A DNA stretch of 64,000 nucleotides from a virus, in the IMG/VR virus record IMGVR_UViG_3300017963_005353, positions 19,526 to 83,525 of that record. The stretch is one strand, 5' to 3'. This document shows, one piece after another, positions 26,895-35,179 of this stretch; the first letter of the stretch is position 1, and each line of letters starts with the position of its first letter. The notes below the pieces were generated by a model. The model was not told the DNA's origin and made no database searches. It saw only the letters and a program-made list of their open reading frames with translations. The position numbers and the translations under genes were made by a program.

Positions 26895-27979
26895 GCCCCC
26901 AGGAATTCAGCGATCTCAGTTGTGCTCAGTTCGGTTTCAAACATCTCGCCCGGCCCGTGAGTGAGGATAGCGTTGACCACGCCCGGCTTGTTGCCCCGTT
27001 TTTTGTCCTGACCGAGAGCTTGAATCAAAGACTGGCCGGTCGGGAAGTCCACTCTAGAGCAAAACCCATGATAGACATTCCTGGCAATCTGTGTCATTTC
27101 ATGGCAGGTATCACGGCTCAGGTAGCCCTTTTCCCAGGAGATCTCACAGGCGATCTCAATGCCCCCGGCGACCGCGATGCCGTGGGGGATCTGTGGGTCA
27201 ACCGCCTCGATGGCATGGCCGAATGTATGCCCCCAATTGAGCAGTCGGCGCACGCCTGTGTCTCGCTCGTCTTGCATGATGTATTCGCGCTTGATCTGGA
27301 GCGTTGCCCTGGCAGCCTTGACAAGCTCATCGTGTGCATACTCCAGATCAGGGTCGAGCATGTTGCCCAAGGTGTCTTTGACCCATTTGTACCACTGTCC
27401 ACCCTGCACCATGAAAAAGTGGAGCATCTCGCCTATCCCTGATAGTTGCTCCAGGTGGGGGAGCGTCAGGAGAAATGAGCGGTCGATCAACACCACTTCA
27501 GGCGGCCAGATGGTGCCAATGATGTTTTTGTAGCCGCCCAGGTTGATGCTCGTTTTGCCCCCTATACAGCTATCGGCCTGGGCGAGCAAGGTCGTGGGGA
27601 AATAGACCCACTTGATGCCCCGCATATACACGCTGGCCGCAAACCCGCCCAGGTCCATAAGCGAGCCCCCACCGACGACAAAGAGCCTGTTTTGGCGGGA
27701 GACGCCCTTTTCCAGGAACTCTGTTAGCAGGGAAACAACGTGGGTCAGGGTTTTTATCTGTCTACCCAGGCCCTCGAATGGTGGGCAGATAAAGGCTCTC
27801 TCAGCCTGTATGAGATCGTCAATCTGCTCTGAGTATCCATGGTAGATTGCGGGGTCGATCATCACCGGGTCCCCAGGGGCGATCAGGCTTTCCAGTGCAT
27901 CGAGCCAATTGCCGGTTTCTTGTATGGTGTAGTCTTGCACCTGGCTTGAGATTGCCAGCTTGAACTCATTGTCGGACAT
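26891..27979 (-). CDS. Dehydroquinate-synthase-like sugar-phosphate cyclase
   Basis: 362 residues. Start ATG 27979 has GGAGGG seven bases upstream. NAD loop GGGSLMDLGGF near residue 103; PTTLLAQADSCIGGKTSIN is close to AroB; metal ligands are all present: Glu in GIGEMLH, His in NWGHTFGHAIE, His in PHGIAVAGG. The canonical AroB NHPxGKN is replaced by NLGGYKN, so it may be a relative such as a valiolone- or inosose-type cyclase. It turns a sugar phosphate into a carbocycle, and is the key clue that this operon makes a pseudo-sugar. Confidence 0.8.
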   Translation of the reverse strand: MSDNEFKLAISSQVQDYTIQETGNWLDALESLIAPGDPVMIDPAIYHGYSEQIDDLIQAERAFICPPFEGLGRQIKTLTHVVSLLTEFLEKGVSRQNRLFVVGGGSLMDLGGFAASVYMRGIKWVYFPTTLLAQADSCIGGKTSINLGGYKNIIGTIWPPEVVLIDRSFLLTLPHLEQLSGIGEMLHFFMVQGGQWYKWVKDTLGNMLDPDLEYAHDELVKAARATLQIKREYIMQDERDTGVRRLLNWGHTFGHAIEAVDPQIPHGIAVAGGIEIACEISWEKGYLSRDTCHEMTQIARNVYHGFCSRVDFPTGQSLIQALGQDKKRGNKPGVVNAILTHGPGEMFETELSTTEIAEFLGA

Positions 27980-28703
27980 TGTGAAACCCTCCATCTATAG
28001 TGATATTCTGTCCTGTGATGTACGTGTTCTCGTCGGAGCACAGCCAAACAACCAACCTGGCAATCTCCACTGGTTGAGCAAACCGACCAAGTGGGATCTG
28101 CAAGGCAAGTTCTCTTTGTTTCTGGGTCGTCAGGGTGCGGTCGGTGAGCTCTGTCTGAGTGAATCCAGGGCTGACCATGTTCACCAGCACCCCATGGGGA
28201 GCCATATCAGCGGCCATGGCTCGGATCATGCCCGCCAGCCCCGCCTTGGTGGCAGCGTACACACTCCGCCCCGTCTTACCGGTCTCTGCCCAGATGGAGC
28301 CAATGTTGACAATATGCCCACCATGCCCTTGGCGTTGCATGACCCGACACGCAGCCCTGGCGATGCTGAATGGGGCAATCAGATTGACGCGCATAAGCAT
28401 GTTGATCGTGTCGGTTTCGATTTTCCAGATGGGGGCATTGACGTTGGTGCCAGCGTTTTGGACCAGCACGTCTAACCGGTCGAGAGTATGTAAAAAGCCC
28501 TCACACATTTGCAGAATGTGTTGGGCGTTGTTGAAATCACATCTCACATACCTGTCGAGCCATGCTGGACATTTGGGAAACCTGATCTTTCCGGTGCCAA
28601 TAACCCGCGCTCCCCTCCCTTGGAGTTGGCTGGCGATGGCTTTACCTATACCCCTGGTCGCCCCGGTGACGATTGCCGTTTTACCGGTAAAATCCAGGCT
28701 CAT
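27966..28703 (-). CDS. Short-chain dehydrogenase/reductase
   Basis: 245 residues, classical length. TGATRGIG cofactor loop, NAGTN, Ser in GSIWAE and catalytic YAATK (Tyr and Lys) are all present; VSPGF follows. Oxidises or reduces a hydroxyl on a sugar or cyclitol. Ends overlapping the cyclase start. Confidence 0.85.
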   Translation of the reverse strand: MSLDFTGKTAIVTGATRGIGKAIASQLQGRGARVIGTGKIRFPKCPAWLDRYVRCDFNNAQHILQMCEGFLHTLDRLDVLVQNAGTNVNAPIWKIETDTINMLMRVNLIAPFSIARAACRVMQRQGHGGHIVNIGSIWAETGKTGRSVYAATKAGLAGMIRAMAADMAPHGVLVNMVSPGFTQTELTDRTLTTQKQRELALQIPLGRFAQPVEIARLVVWLCSDENTYITGQNITIDGGFHNVRQ

Positions 28704-29182
28704 GGTGCCCTCGCTGATTCCAGGGCGATCTCGTTGGCCTCGGGATTGGGGAACATCATAGACAACAGACTTGCCGCATCCTCGAAAAAGGAATCGTCCT
28801 CGGCCACCTCACCGGCCATCTTTTGCACAGCCCGGCCTAGGGCAACCGCCCGGCCCAGGGCATAGCAGAACTGGCGGGGTTCGGCCTCGGCCCGATCGTG
28901 GTACGGGGCAAAGGCCAGGGAATGACGCGCCCGCTCGAACACGGCAACGCCACAGAATTTGTCGCCCTGTGGGGTCGTCAGCAGGCAATAGGTTGCCCCG
29001 CCCATAGGGGAAACGTGGGCCGGTCTGGATTCGCGATCCTCCTTGCCGTTGCGGTAGTACCGCCTCAAGAGCCAGGGGCCTTCGGCTGAAACATCACTGA
29101 CCTGCCGGTAGTGGAAAAACCGCACGTCAATGCCCCGCTGTTGCAGAGCCTCCACCTCGGTGCCGACTTTCGATACTTTCAT
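28700..29182 (-). CDS. Unknown 160-residue protein
   Basis: ATG 29182 overlaps the preceding stop (TAATG). Soluble, with basic middle and an Ala-rich helical end. No family. Its stop overlaps the SDR start by four bases, so it is translationally linked to the sugar pathway, although composition (YRQVSDVSAEGPWLLRRYY) gives no function. Confidence 0.5.
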   Translation of the reverse strand: MKVSKVGTEVEALQQRGIDVRFFHYRQVSDVSAEGPWLLRRYYRNGKEDRESRPAHVSPMGGATYCLLTTPQGDKFCGVAVFERARHSLAFAPYHDRAEAEPRQFCYALGRAVALGRAVQKMAGEVAEDDSFFEDAASLLSMMFPNPEANEIALESARAP

Positions 29183-29448
29183 TATTCTGTCCTTTCTTCT
29201 TGTAGTTCGTCTCTGACAAACGGGTCGGGATGGGTGCTCATGGACTGTGGGGGATGTGATTGACCAGCGGTGAACAACCACAGCTTTCCCCACAACAGGA
29301 ACATGATCCTATCTTTCCACGAGCCTTTCCAAAGGGCAACCCGGAGTCTGCCGGTGTCGTGAACGGGTAGGGGTTGCTCTGGCGATGGCGACATGTGTTC
29401 CGGCACCATCATGGTTCGCGTGGTTCCTGAAAAATTGACCGGCTTCAT
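29182..29448 (-). CDS. Unknown 88-residue protein
   Basis: Basic and Pro-rich, with a short Trp-rich hydrophobic piece (MFLLWGKLWLF) in the middle that may touch a membrane. Lies 13 bases after the Pro/Thr-rich protein gene and overlaps the next gene. Weak Shine-Dalgarno. Function not known. Confidence 0.4.
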   Translation of the reverse strand: MKPVNFSGTTRTMMVPEHMSPSPEQPLPVHDTGRLRVALWKGSWKDRIMFLLWGKLWLFTAGQSHPPQSMSTHPDPFVRDELQEERTE

Positions 29449-29461
29449 TTTCTCATCCTTA

Positions 29462-29905
29462 TCAAGGCATCAACAGGGGCGATACAAGTGAAATTGTGGT
29501 CGCTGTCGGCGTCCGGGTTGGAGGTGCTGGTGTGCTGGTCGGTGTGTATGTTGGGAGATGGGGATCGGGTTGGGTTGGATAGGGTGTGTGGGTAGGAATA
29601 AGTGTGAAGGTGGGAATGACGATGGGTGTGTGAGTATGGCGACAAGTGGGAGATGGGGCGGGCGTGTATGGGGCCTGGGTGGGCTGCGGGGTCGGTGTGC
29701 GGGGATCAAACGGGCATCGGTCGAACCAGTCCGCCTGATCCCTGTTCGTCGCCCCTGTTGATCTCTTTATCTCTTGTGTCAGTGTGGCGATAGACTTGTC
29801 ATCCTCTTGGAGCGGGATGGCCGGGCTCACCACGAAAAAGGCCAGCACAGCCAGGAATACAGCAATGCACACTTTGCCTCCTCTAGGGAGCTTGTTCTGG
29901 GTCAT
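29462..29905 (-). CDS. Membrane-anchored Pro/Thr-rich protein
   Basis: 147 residues. N-terminal signal-anchor (CIAVFLAVLAFFVVSPAIP), then a short acidic domain, then about 80 residues made mainly of Pro, Thr, His and Tyr (TPTPQPTQAPYTP-like). Such linkers occur on exported bacterial proteins and are frequent O-glycosylation sites. In this operon it could be the exported acceptor of the glycan. Codon bias makes the DNA GT/AC-rich on the strands. Confidence 0.55.
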   Translation of the reverse strand: MTQNKLPRGGKVCIAVFLAVLAFFVVSPAIPLQEDDKSIATLTQEIKRSTGATNRDQADWFDRCPFDPRTPTPQPTQAPYTPAPSPTCRHTHTPIVIPTFTLIPTHTPYPTQPDPHLPTYTPTSTPAPPTRTPTATTISLVSPLLMP

Positions 29906-29914
29906 GCTTGCACC

Positions 29915-30883
29915 TCACACTACAAACTGCCATGAGTTACCGAGCAAAGTGGGCTCTTTCCTGCCCTCCAGGATAGCCTTCACACCCTCGACGGCTTGCC
30001 TTTCCATCTCCTGGCGCGTCTCGGCCGTCCACGATCCCAGGTGCCGGGTCAGGACCACATTTGGAAAAGCGGCCAACTGTCCCTGGTAGGGCTCTTGCTC
30101 GAACACGTCCAGCGCGGCGCCGGCGATGAGCCGTTCCTCCAGGGCCTTGACCAGAGCCTCTTCGTCCACCAGCCCACCCCTGGCAGTGTTGACCAGGTAG
30201 GCAGTCTCTTTCATGCGTGTGAGCTCATCGCGCCCGATCCAGCCCAGGGTTTCGTCGGTCAAGGGGAGATGGAGCAGCAAAAAATCTGACCGCCCGATCA
30301 ACTCATCCTTTGACACATACGTTAGGGCTGTACGCGCAGCCAGGTTTGTGTCTGGGGCCTTGTCATGTCCAAGCAGTTCGACATACCAGGGAAACAACAG
30401 CCTGGCGACCCTGGAGCCCACCTGTCCTACGCCAGCAATCCCGATGGCCTTGCCCCGAAGTAGGCTGCCAGCGAACGAAACAGCCGGGGGCCACTCGCCA
30501 CACCTGACCGCCCGGTCCGACAGGGAAATGCGCCGGGCCACGTCAACCATGAGCCCAATGGTGAGCTCTGCCACAGCAATGGCCGGGGCAGTGGGTGTGT
30601 TGAGCACCTTGATCCCCATTTGCTCACAAAGTTTCAGGTTCACGTTGTCTGTGCCGGTGCCGACCCTGGCGATGACTTTCAGTTGATTGTTGCCACTGAG
30701 CAGGGCTTCGTTCACAGGCTCAGTGCCAGCAATGTACCCATCGCAGTCCATCAGGGCGGCCCGCAATTCGTCGGGCCGCAGCTTGTCAAAGGTGGGTTCG
30801 TCAGGATAGAGCACCTCGAAACCGTAGCTTGTCAAAAAGGCCCGGGCCTCAAGTCCGACCCGGGTGTTGATCAGGATTCGCAT
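29915..30883 (-). CDS. D-isomer-specific 2-hydroxyacid dehydrogenase (SerA-like)
   Basis: 322 residues. NAD loop GIAGVGQVGSRV near residue 148; catalytic Arg in NTARGGLVDEEAL, Glu in ALDVFEQEP and His in TRHLGSW. It oxidises a 2-hydroxyacid with NAD or the reverse. In the context of CMP-sugar synthesis, it probably supplies or reduces an acid precursor instead of serving serine synthesis. Confidence 0.85.
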   Translation of the reverse strand: MRILINTRVGLEARAFLTSYGFEVLYPDEPTFDKLRPDELRAALMDCDGYIAGTEPVNEALLSGNNQLKVIARVGTGTDNVNLKLCEQMGIKVLNTPTAPAIAVAELTIGLMVDVARRISLSDRAVRCGEWPPAVSFAGSLLRGKAIGIAGVGQVGSRVARLLFPWYVELLGHDKAPDTNLAARTALTYVSKDELIGRSDFLLLHLPLTDETLGWIGRDELTRMKETAYLVNTARGGLVDEEALVKALEERLIAGAALDVFEQEPYQGQLAAFPNVVLTRHLGSWTAETRQEMERQAVEGVKAILEGRKEPTLLGNSWQFVV

Positions 30884-30885
30884 GG

Positions 30886-31404
30886 CTATTTCCCTCTGAG
30901 TTCCACACTCAAGGCAGTCAAGAGCCTGTCAACCGCCCAATTCGCAAAGGCTCTCCGGTCGTCCCAGTCAATGGTCGCCGTGGCGGGGTTGGCCTCCCGG
31001 TCGATGCCCACCAGGGCAGCAGAAATGCTTTCGCCATCTGGATAGGCAAGTGAGACGGTCGAATCATCGGGGGGCATGTCGGGATCGAACAGGAGAAAAT
31101 CAGGATGCAGGGCTCCCGACTTGAGGGCCTCTGTCAATTCATGGGCGTGCTCGCGCCCAACTGCCCCTTCCCACTTGGCACAATCGGGGCATACGTTCGC
31201 CCCAGGCAGCAGGTCGTGGGTCCAGCGCCCACACTCACAGCACCGGAACAGGCCAAGCCCCGCCAGGCCCTCTTTGACAACCCGGACCAGGAAGCGCCAG
31301 GGGTCCTCTTCCAGGGATTCAACCAGGTATTGCTCCAGGTTCCATTTCGTGCCCACCAGGGCAACTTCCAGCTTTTGCATCACTGTCGTCTGTCTCTCTG
31401 TCAT
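30886..31404 (-). CDS. Zinc-ribbon protein of unknown function
   Basis: 172 residues from ATG 31404 (AAAGGAG upstream). CCECGRW and CPDCAKW around residues 55-80 form a CxxC...CxxC zinc ribbon; the rest is acidic. It follows the nuclease gene. Possibly a nucleic acid or protein adaptor; no family recognised. Confidence 0.5.
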   Translation of the reverse strand: MTERQTTVMQKLEVALVGTKWNLEQYLVESLEEDPWRFLVRVVKEGLAGLGLFRCCECGRWTHDLLPGANVCPDCAKWEGAVGREHAHELTEALKSGALHPDFLLFDPDMPPDDSTVSLAYPDGESISAALVGIDREANPATATIDWDDRRAFANWAVDRLLTALSVELRGK

Positions 31405-31436
31405 GTCGTGTCTGCTCCTTTCTTTTGGTAGATTTG

Positions 31437-32063
31437 TTAGCTCCTGCATCGGCCACAGGTGCAATCGGGCGGCTCCCCGCTGTCCCAAGCGGCCAGTACC
31501 ATCTTGGCCTTGGCGTCCAACGCTCGGCCGATGTTCTCGTCCGGGTAAACGTCGAACGTCCAAAACGGACAATGCTCCTGCCTGTCATTGGGAATGTCGC
31601 GGGCCATGTAGACCAGGACTGCGGATTGCCAGGGGCCATGCTGTAGGTATGCCTGGACCTGGGCGTGGTGGGTGTCGGGGAACACATTGTCTATGCGGAG
31701 GCGGGTGAAGGCTTGCCAGGTGACGGTCTTGATCTCGATGAGCAGTTGCCCGTCAAGGGTTTGAAAATCCACATGGCCCTTGTACCGGGCGTCAAACCCG
31801 GCGACGAGCTCCCCAGGGGGATACCGCTCGATCTCGGCCTGGAGCAGTTCGCCAATCGCGCCTTCTAGCATCACCCCAAGCCAGCTACGCCAATGCTCCC
31901 CATCGCGCAGGTCGGGACGGGGATTGGTCAACTCTCGGTACAATTGGCGGGGACAGTATCCGATCCTGGACATGCCCAGGTAGTCACGCTGGCGGACAAA
32001 ACCCGACTGATTGCGGATGGCCTCGACCAGGGCCGCTTTCAAATCTCTGGCTTGTCTGATCAC
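31437..32063 (-). CDS. Cas4/RecB-like PD-(D/E)xK nuclease with Fe-S cysteines
   Basis: 208 residues from GTG 32063, since the promoter lies at 32087-32115 and GAGAGGAG precedes this codon. GHVDF...LLIEIKTV gives the PD-(D/E)xK catalytic Asp, Glu and Lys. A lone Cys in SRIGYCPRQLY near the N-terminus plus CTCGRC at the C-terminus match the one-plus-three cysteine cluster that binds 4Fe-4S in Cas4 and AddB. No CRISPR array or cas1 is near, so a phage exonuclease for recombination or replication is most likely. Confidence 0.75.
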   Translation of the reverse strand: MIRQARDLKAALVEAIRNQSGFVRQRDYLGMSRIGYCPRQLYRELTNPRPDLRDGEHWRSWLGVMLEGAIGELLQAEIERYPPGELVAGFDARYKGHVDFQTLDGQLLIEIKTVTWQAFTRLRIDNVFPDTHHAQVQAYLQHGPWQSAVLVYMARDIPNDRQEHCPFWTFDVYPDENIGRALDAKAKMVLAAWDSGEPPDCTCGRCRS

Positions 32064-32086
32064 GCTGATGCTCCTCTCTGCCCCCA

Positions 32087-32115
32087 ATTATACCCTAAAA
32101 CGGCTGTTTTGTCAA
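32087..32115 (-). promoter_or_regulatory. Promoter of the nuclease/biosynthetic operon
   Basis: Minus strand: TTGACA at 32115-32110, 17-bp spacer, TATAAT at 32092-32087. The spacer dyad is ACAAAA-N6-TTTTAG, one base from the ideal. It starts just inside the end of the ParB-like gene. Confidence 0.85.
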
Positions 32116-32624
32116 AGTGCCGGATCGTATTTGACCCATGCTTTGGAATAAGGCTGCCCAGCAAAAAGACCCGCCAGCCCCGTCATCTGTTTTAATCGCA
32201 AGACCTCTTCAGCCTCCATGCCCAATTCCTTGGCAATGTCAATATCTGTCCAGCCAAGTTTTATCAGCTTAGTAACCAGCATTGACATCAAGTCTACGTT
32301 ATGGACTCCCCGTGCCCGATTCATTTCGATGGTGGCGGCCATCCGTTCTTTCATGTCCTTATCAATAACGACAACGGGGATCTCTTTGCATTTGAACCTG
32401 TCGCGTAGAAGCACAAACCGATGGAAGCCGTCCACAACTATATAGATATCCTGAATCTCATCATAAAAAACCGTGATCGCGTACACAAGCCCGTTGTTTT
32501 CGATAGACCGTGCCAGGAGTTCCATTTCCGGGGTGGCAACACGGTTTGGGTTGTAATCATTGGCGATCACTTTTTCAGTCGGCACAAACTTTGGTGCCAT
32601 ACAGGGAAAAGAAATCTTCGTCAT
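32112..32624 (-). CDS. ParB/sulfiredoxin-fold protein, IbrB-like
   Basis: 170 residues from ATG 32624 (ATGA overlap with the previous stop). NDYNPNRV, ELLARSIENNGL and IVVDGFHRFVLL are the ParB/Srx nuclease-domain signatures; a helical HTH-like tail follows (WTDIDIAKELGM). Pairing with a PAPS-reductase-like gene is the layout of IbrAB. In E. coli IbrAB affects expression of surface-protein genes. Whether it binds DNA or hydrolyses nucleotide here is unknown. Confidence 0.75.
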   Translation of the reverse strand: MTKISFPCMAPKFVPTEKVIANDYNPNRVATPEMELLARSIENNGLVYAITVFYDEIQDIYIVVDGFHRFVLLRDRFKCKEIPVVVIDKDMKERMAATIEMNRARGVHNVDLMSMLVTKLIKLGWTDIDIAKELGMEAEEVLRLKQMTGLAGLFAGQPYSKAWVKYDPAL

Positions 32625-33718
32625 AGTATTTCCATCCATTTCTCTAACGGGTTCTCTTTCTTCTTGACATTTGCGACCGGGACGTTGTTCTCCCAGTCAT
32701 TGATCTGTAACTGATGTACCTGTTGTCGATATACTCTCTCGTTTTCATTTTGCCCGGCAAACCTCTTGATAAATACCTCCCTTGTTTCTTGTGGGATTGG
32801 CAGTGTATCGAGCAGAAAATCCCGATATGCTTTCCAGGTCTCGAAGCCGTGCGGCAACTTTCGTGCAGCAAAGACCTGAGGCGATTTCCCATACCGCGCT
32901 GCAATGTGAACCCCCTTGACGCGCCGCACGATTCTCTCATAAGTATCGGGCTCAAACTCTTGCAGCGTCGCAAGGCATTTGTAAGCCTTCTCGTGGATGA
33001 GATTGGATACCCGCATCTCCGGGATATTGAACCCCTTCACGTACATCCAGTCATAGACGGGGTTGTATCTCAATTTCTCTGTCCCAATAAACGTCCAGAC
33101 ATCCTCAAATGTCCAGTCATAGATTGGGTACAGTTTCATGCACTCGCCACCGGTCGTCCTGGACGACCAATTGACACCTGGAATGGCTGGATTGCGCGTC
33201 ACTGCGCTGTACCGATTCAGGCTTTCCTCAGAACGCAACCCCACCAGACTACATGAGTTTGGCCCCCAGTTGTTATCTACCCACTCCATGATGCGGTAGA
33301 ATCTATCTACCGGCAACGGATCTTTAATGGAAATGTCCACCTTCGGATGTATCCAATCAGCGCCAGGTTCCCAAGCATAGAGCCACTCATCTTCATACGA
33401 GGTGGCGTTCGTCATCCTGCAAGGAACCTGGTACCAGCAGGGCACGATGAGTTCCTTAGCCATAATGTCCTTGATGATCTCGATTGTGGCAGCATATTCT
33501 GCCTCCTGATCGAGGAAAAAGACGTTGATTTTCCTGCCGCGCCTGATGGCCTCACGGTGGGCCAATTCAAACAGCACCGTGCTGTCTTTGCCGCCAGAAA
33601 TGCTAACACTGATCGTTTCGAAAGTATCAAAAATCCATTCGATGCGCTCTGTGGTAGCCTCCACGACGGTTTTTTGGAGATAGAGTTTACACGCATTGGG
33701 GCTATGTCCTAGTTGCAC
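32621..33718 (-). CDS. PAPS reductase-fold (PP-loop) protein, IbrA / DUF3440-like
   Basis: 365 residues from GTG 33718, with AAAGGAG upstream. SGGKDST at residues 41-47 is the PP-loop that adenylates substrates. The long C-terminal half (LVGLRSEESLNRY, YPIYDWTFEDVW) matches the DUF3440 family rather than true PAPS reductases. Relatives in DNA phosphorothioation (DndC) use this fold to activate sulfur transfer, so a nucleic-acid modification role is conceivable. Confidence 0.75.
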   Translation of the reverse strand: MQLGHSPNACKLYLQKTVVEATTERIEWIFDTFETISVSISGGKDSTVLFELAHREAIRRGRKINVFFLDQEAEYAATIEIIKDIMAKELIVPCWYQVPCRMTNATSYEDEWLYAWEPGADWIHPKVDISIKDPLPVDRFYRIMEWVDNNWGPNSCSLVGLRSEESLNRYSAVTRNPAIPGVNWSSRTTGGECMKLYPIYDWTFEDVWTFIGTEKLRYNPVYDWMYVKGFNIPEMRVSNLIHEKAYKCLATLQEFEPDTYERIVRRVKGVHIAARYGKSPQVFAARKLPHGFETWKAYRDFLLDTLPIPQETREVFIKRFAGQNENERVYRQQVHQLQINDWENNVPVANVKKKENPLEKWMEIL

Positions 33719-34784
33719 GATAGAGCTCCTTTGTCAATCCATCTATTTGTCGCAACTCGTGGTCGAGTTGTTCAAATAGATACCTATCAACTTTCATGTC
33801 GCTCCTGAAGTGGAAAACCTTGCACTTAGGGGATAACAAAGATTCAACGTCTAAGAGGAAATAGCTCTTGACGATTGGCGATTCAAAATAGACACAGTTC
33901 TGGTATTCTATCTTGGGTATGGGCAAGCCCAACTGTCCGACTTTTGGCTTGGGCCTCGGCATGCCCTGCTGATATGACGTGACCCTAAGCTGCTTTATCC
34001 CTGCATCGCGCAGCTTTTTTCGTAACCTCTTGGCATAAGTACCGAGGTTAGTCAAGATAAGCGTTCTGCCACGCAATGTATTTAGAAGCTCGATAAGCCG
34101 ATCCGAACGGCTATCAAACGCATGGGTCAAATCGGCAAGCCGCGTCACTATCGGCTGCGGTGTGGTATATTGAGCAAAGAGTTGCTCTTTTTTCTCCGCG
34201 TAAGCTTGACGCTCGCTGCCTGTTGATTCAACTTCAATGAGTTCCCTGTTCTGACACAGAAAGGCTGGATAGGTTATTTGGCAAGCACGCTTCATTTTGT
34301 CGGCCACGATGTCAAAATCATGAGAAGAATGAACGGTGCCGCTGGTGTCTTGCTCATAGTAGTTTTCGCGCCAAGCGTAATAATGAGCATATCCCAGAAT
34401 GGCGCGGCCCAGGTAGGCCAGTGGGACATAGAGGTATTGAATGTCCAACGTGAACGGCACGATGTCCACGATGGCCTTGTGCCCGATTTGCATTGACAGC
34501 CGCTTGAGCCGGGCGAATTTTGTTGAAGTGATCTTTGGATACCGGGACGGGTTCTCTAGAATGAGAACGCTATCTTCATTCGTGATGGAATTGATGTATA
34601 ACCATTCATCGCGTTTGGAAATGTCTTCAAACGTGACGGGATGTACATGCTCAAGCTGTGGCCGCTCTGCCTCCCTGTTTTTGGGATAGACATAGATTGC
34701 CGTGCTGCCCTTGGCGCGGCGCAGAAAATCTCGGATGAATTTATCTTTTTCCTCTCTACTTTTGGAATATAGGGCGGCAATCAT
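33702..34784 (-). CDS. SNF2-helicase-like paralogue without catalytic motifs
   Basis: 360 residues from ATG 34784 (ATGA overlap; ATG 34808 also possible). By eye it aligns along its whole length with the neighbouring SNF2 helicase: VLILENPSRYPK stands where the helicase has FVIVDESSYIK, DIVPFTLDIQYLY where it has LTGTPLTQGVVDLY, and ILGYAHYYAWRENY where it has ILGYNSFYSFAHNH. It has neither a Walker A, a DExx, nor a final HRIGQ box. It is therefore probably an inactive partner or regulator. The alignment is mine, without a search. Confidence 0.6.
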   Translation of the reverse strand: MIAALYSKSREEKDKFIRDFLRRAKGSTAIYVYPKNREAERPQLEHVHPVTFEDISKRDEWLYINSITNEDSVLILENPSRYPKITSTKFARLKRLSMQIGHKAIVDIVPFTLDIQYLYVPLAYLGRAILGYAHYYAWRENYYEQDTSGTVHSSHDFDIVADKMKRACQITYPAFLCQNRELIEVESTGSERQAYAEKKEQLFAQYTTPQPIVTRLADLTHAFDSRSDRLIELLNTLRGRTLILTNLGTYAKRLRKKLRDAGIKQLRVTSYQQGMPRPKPKVGQLGLPIPKIEYQNCVYFESPIVKSYFLLDVESLLSPKCKVFHFRSDMKVDRYLFEQLDHELRQIDGLTKELYRATRT

Positions 34785-35179
34785 AACTCTAGCCTCATCC
34801 AATGCCATTTGCCACGGATATACAATTCTGTGAACCCACGGGCCTCATAATGTTTCACGCGGCCAGGCCTGACCGCCACCTTGAGATGCGACAGCCCAAG
34901 CGACCTTGCCAACCCGATGCGCCGCTCTATCAATTCTCTGGCGATTCCCCGCCGCCTGAATTCTGGAAAGACATAGAGGTGGCAAAGCATTTTTCTCTTT
35001 GTCTTCAAAGCAGCGAATCCAGCAACGTCGGGGCCAGATATTGCCACAATCCAATAGGTAGAATCATCGCTGGACATGATCCCGCCAAGCTCTGAACGAA
35101 TCCCAGGATCGTAGCCATATCTACCTATATATTGCCACAAAGCATTGTCATTGTGATGCAAAGTGAGATATTTTATCAC
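34781..35179 (-). CDS. GNAT-family acetyltransferase
   Basis: 132 residues. LYVFPEFRRRGIARELIERRI is the acetyl-CoA pyrophosphate loop (R-x-x-G-x-A) of GNAT enzymes, with the final YEARGFTEL strand. Transfers acetyl from acetyl-CoA to an amine. It sits between the helicase and the dead helicase paralogue with overlapping ends. Substrate unknown, perhaps protein or modified base. Confidence 0.75.
   Translation of the reverse strand: MIKYLTLHHNDNALWQYIGRYGYDPGIRSELGGIMSSDDSTYWIVAISGPDVAGFAALKTKRKMLCHLYVFPEFRRRGIARELIERRIGLARSLGLSHLKVAVRPGRVKHYEARGFTELYIRGKWHWMRLEL

Noticed and set aside
31437-32063. Calling the nuclease a CRISPR adaptation protein
   Set aside because: No cas1, cas2 or array anywhere near; phage nuclease is simpler.
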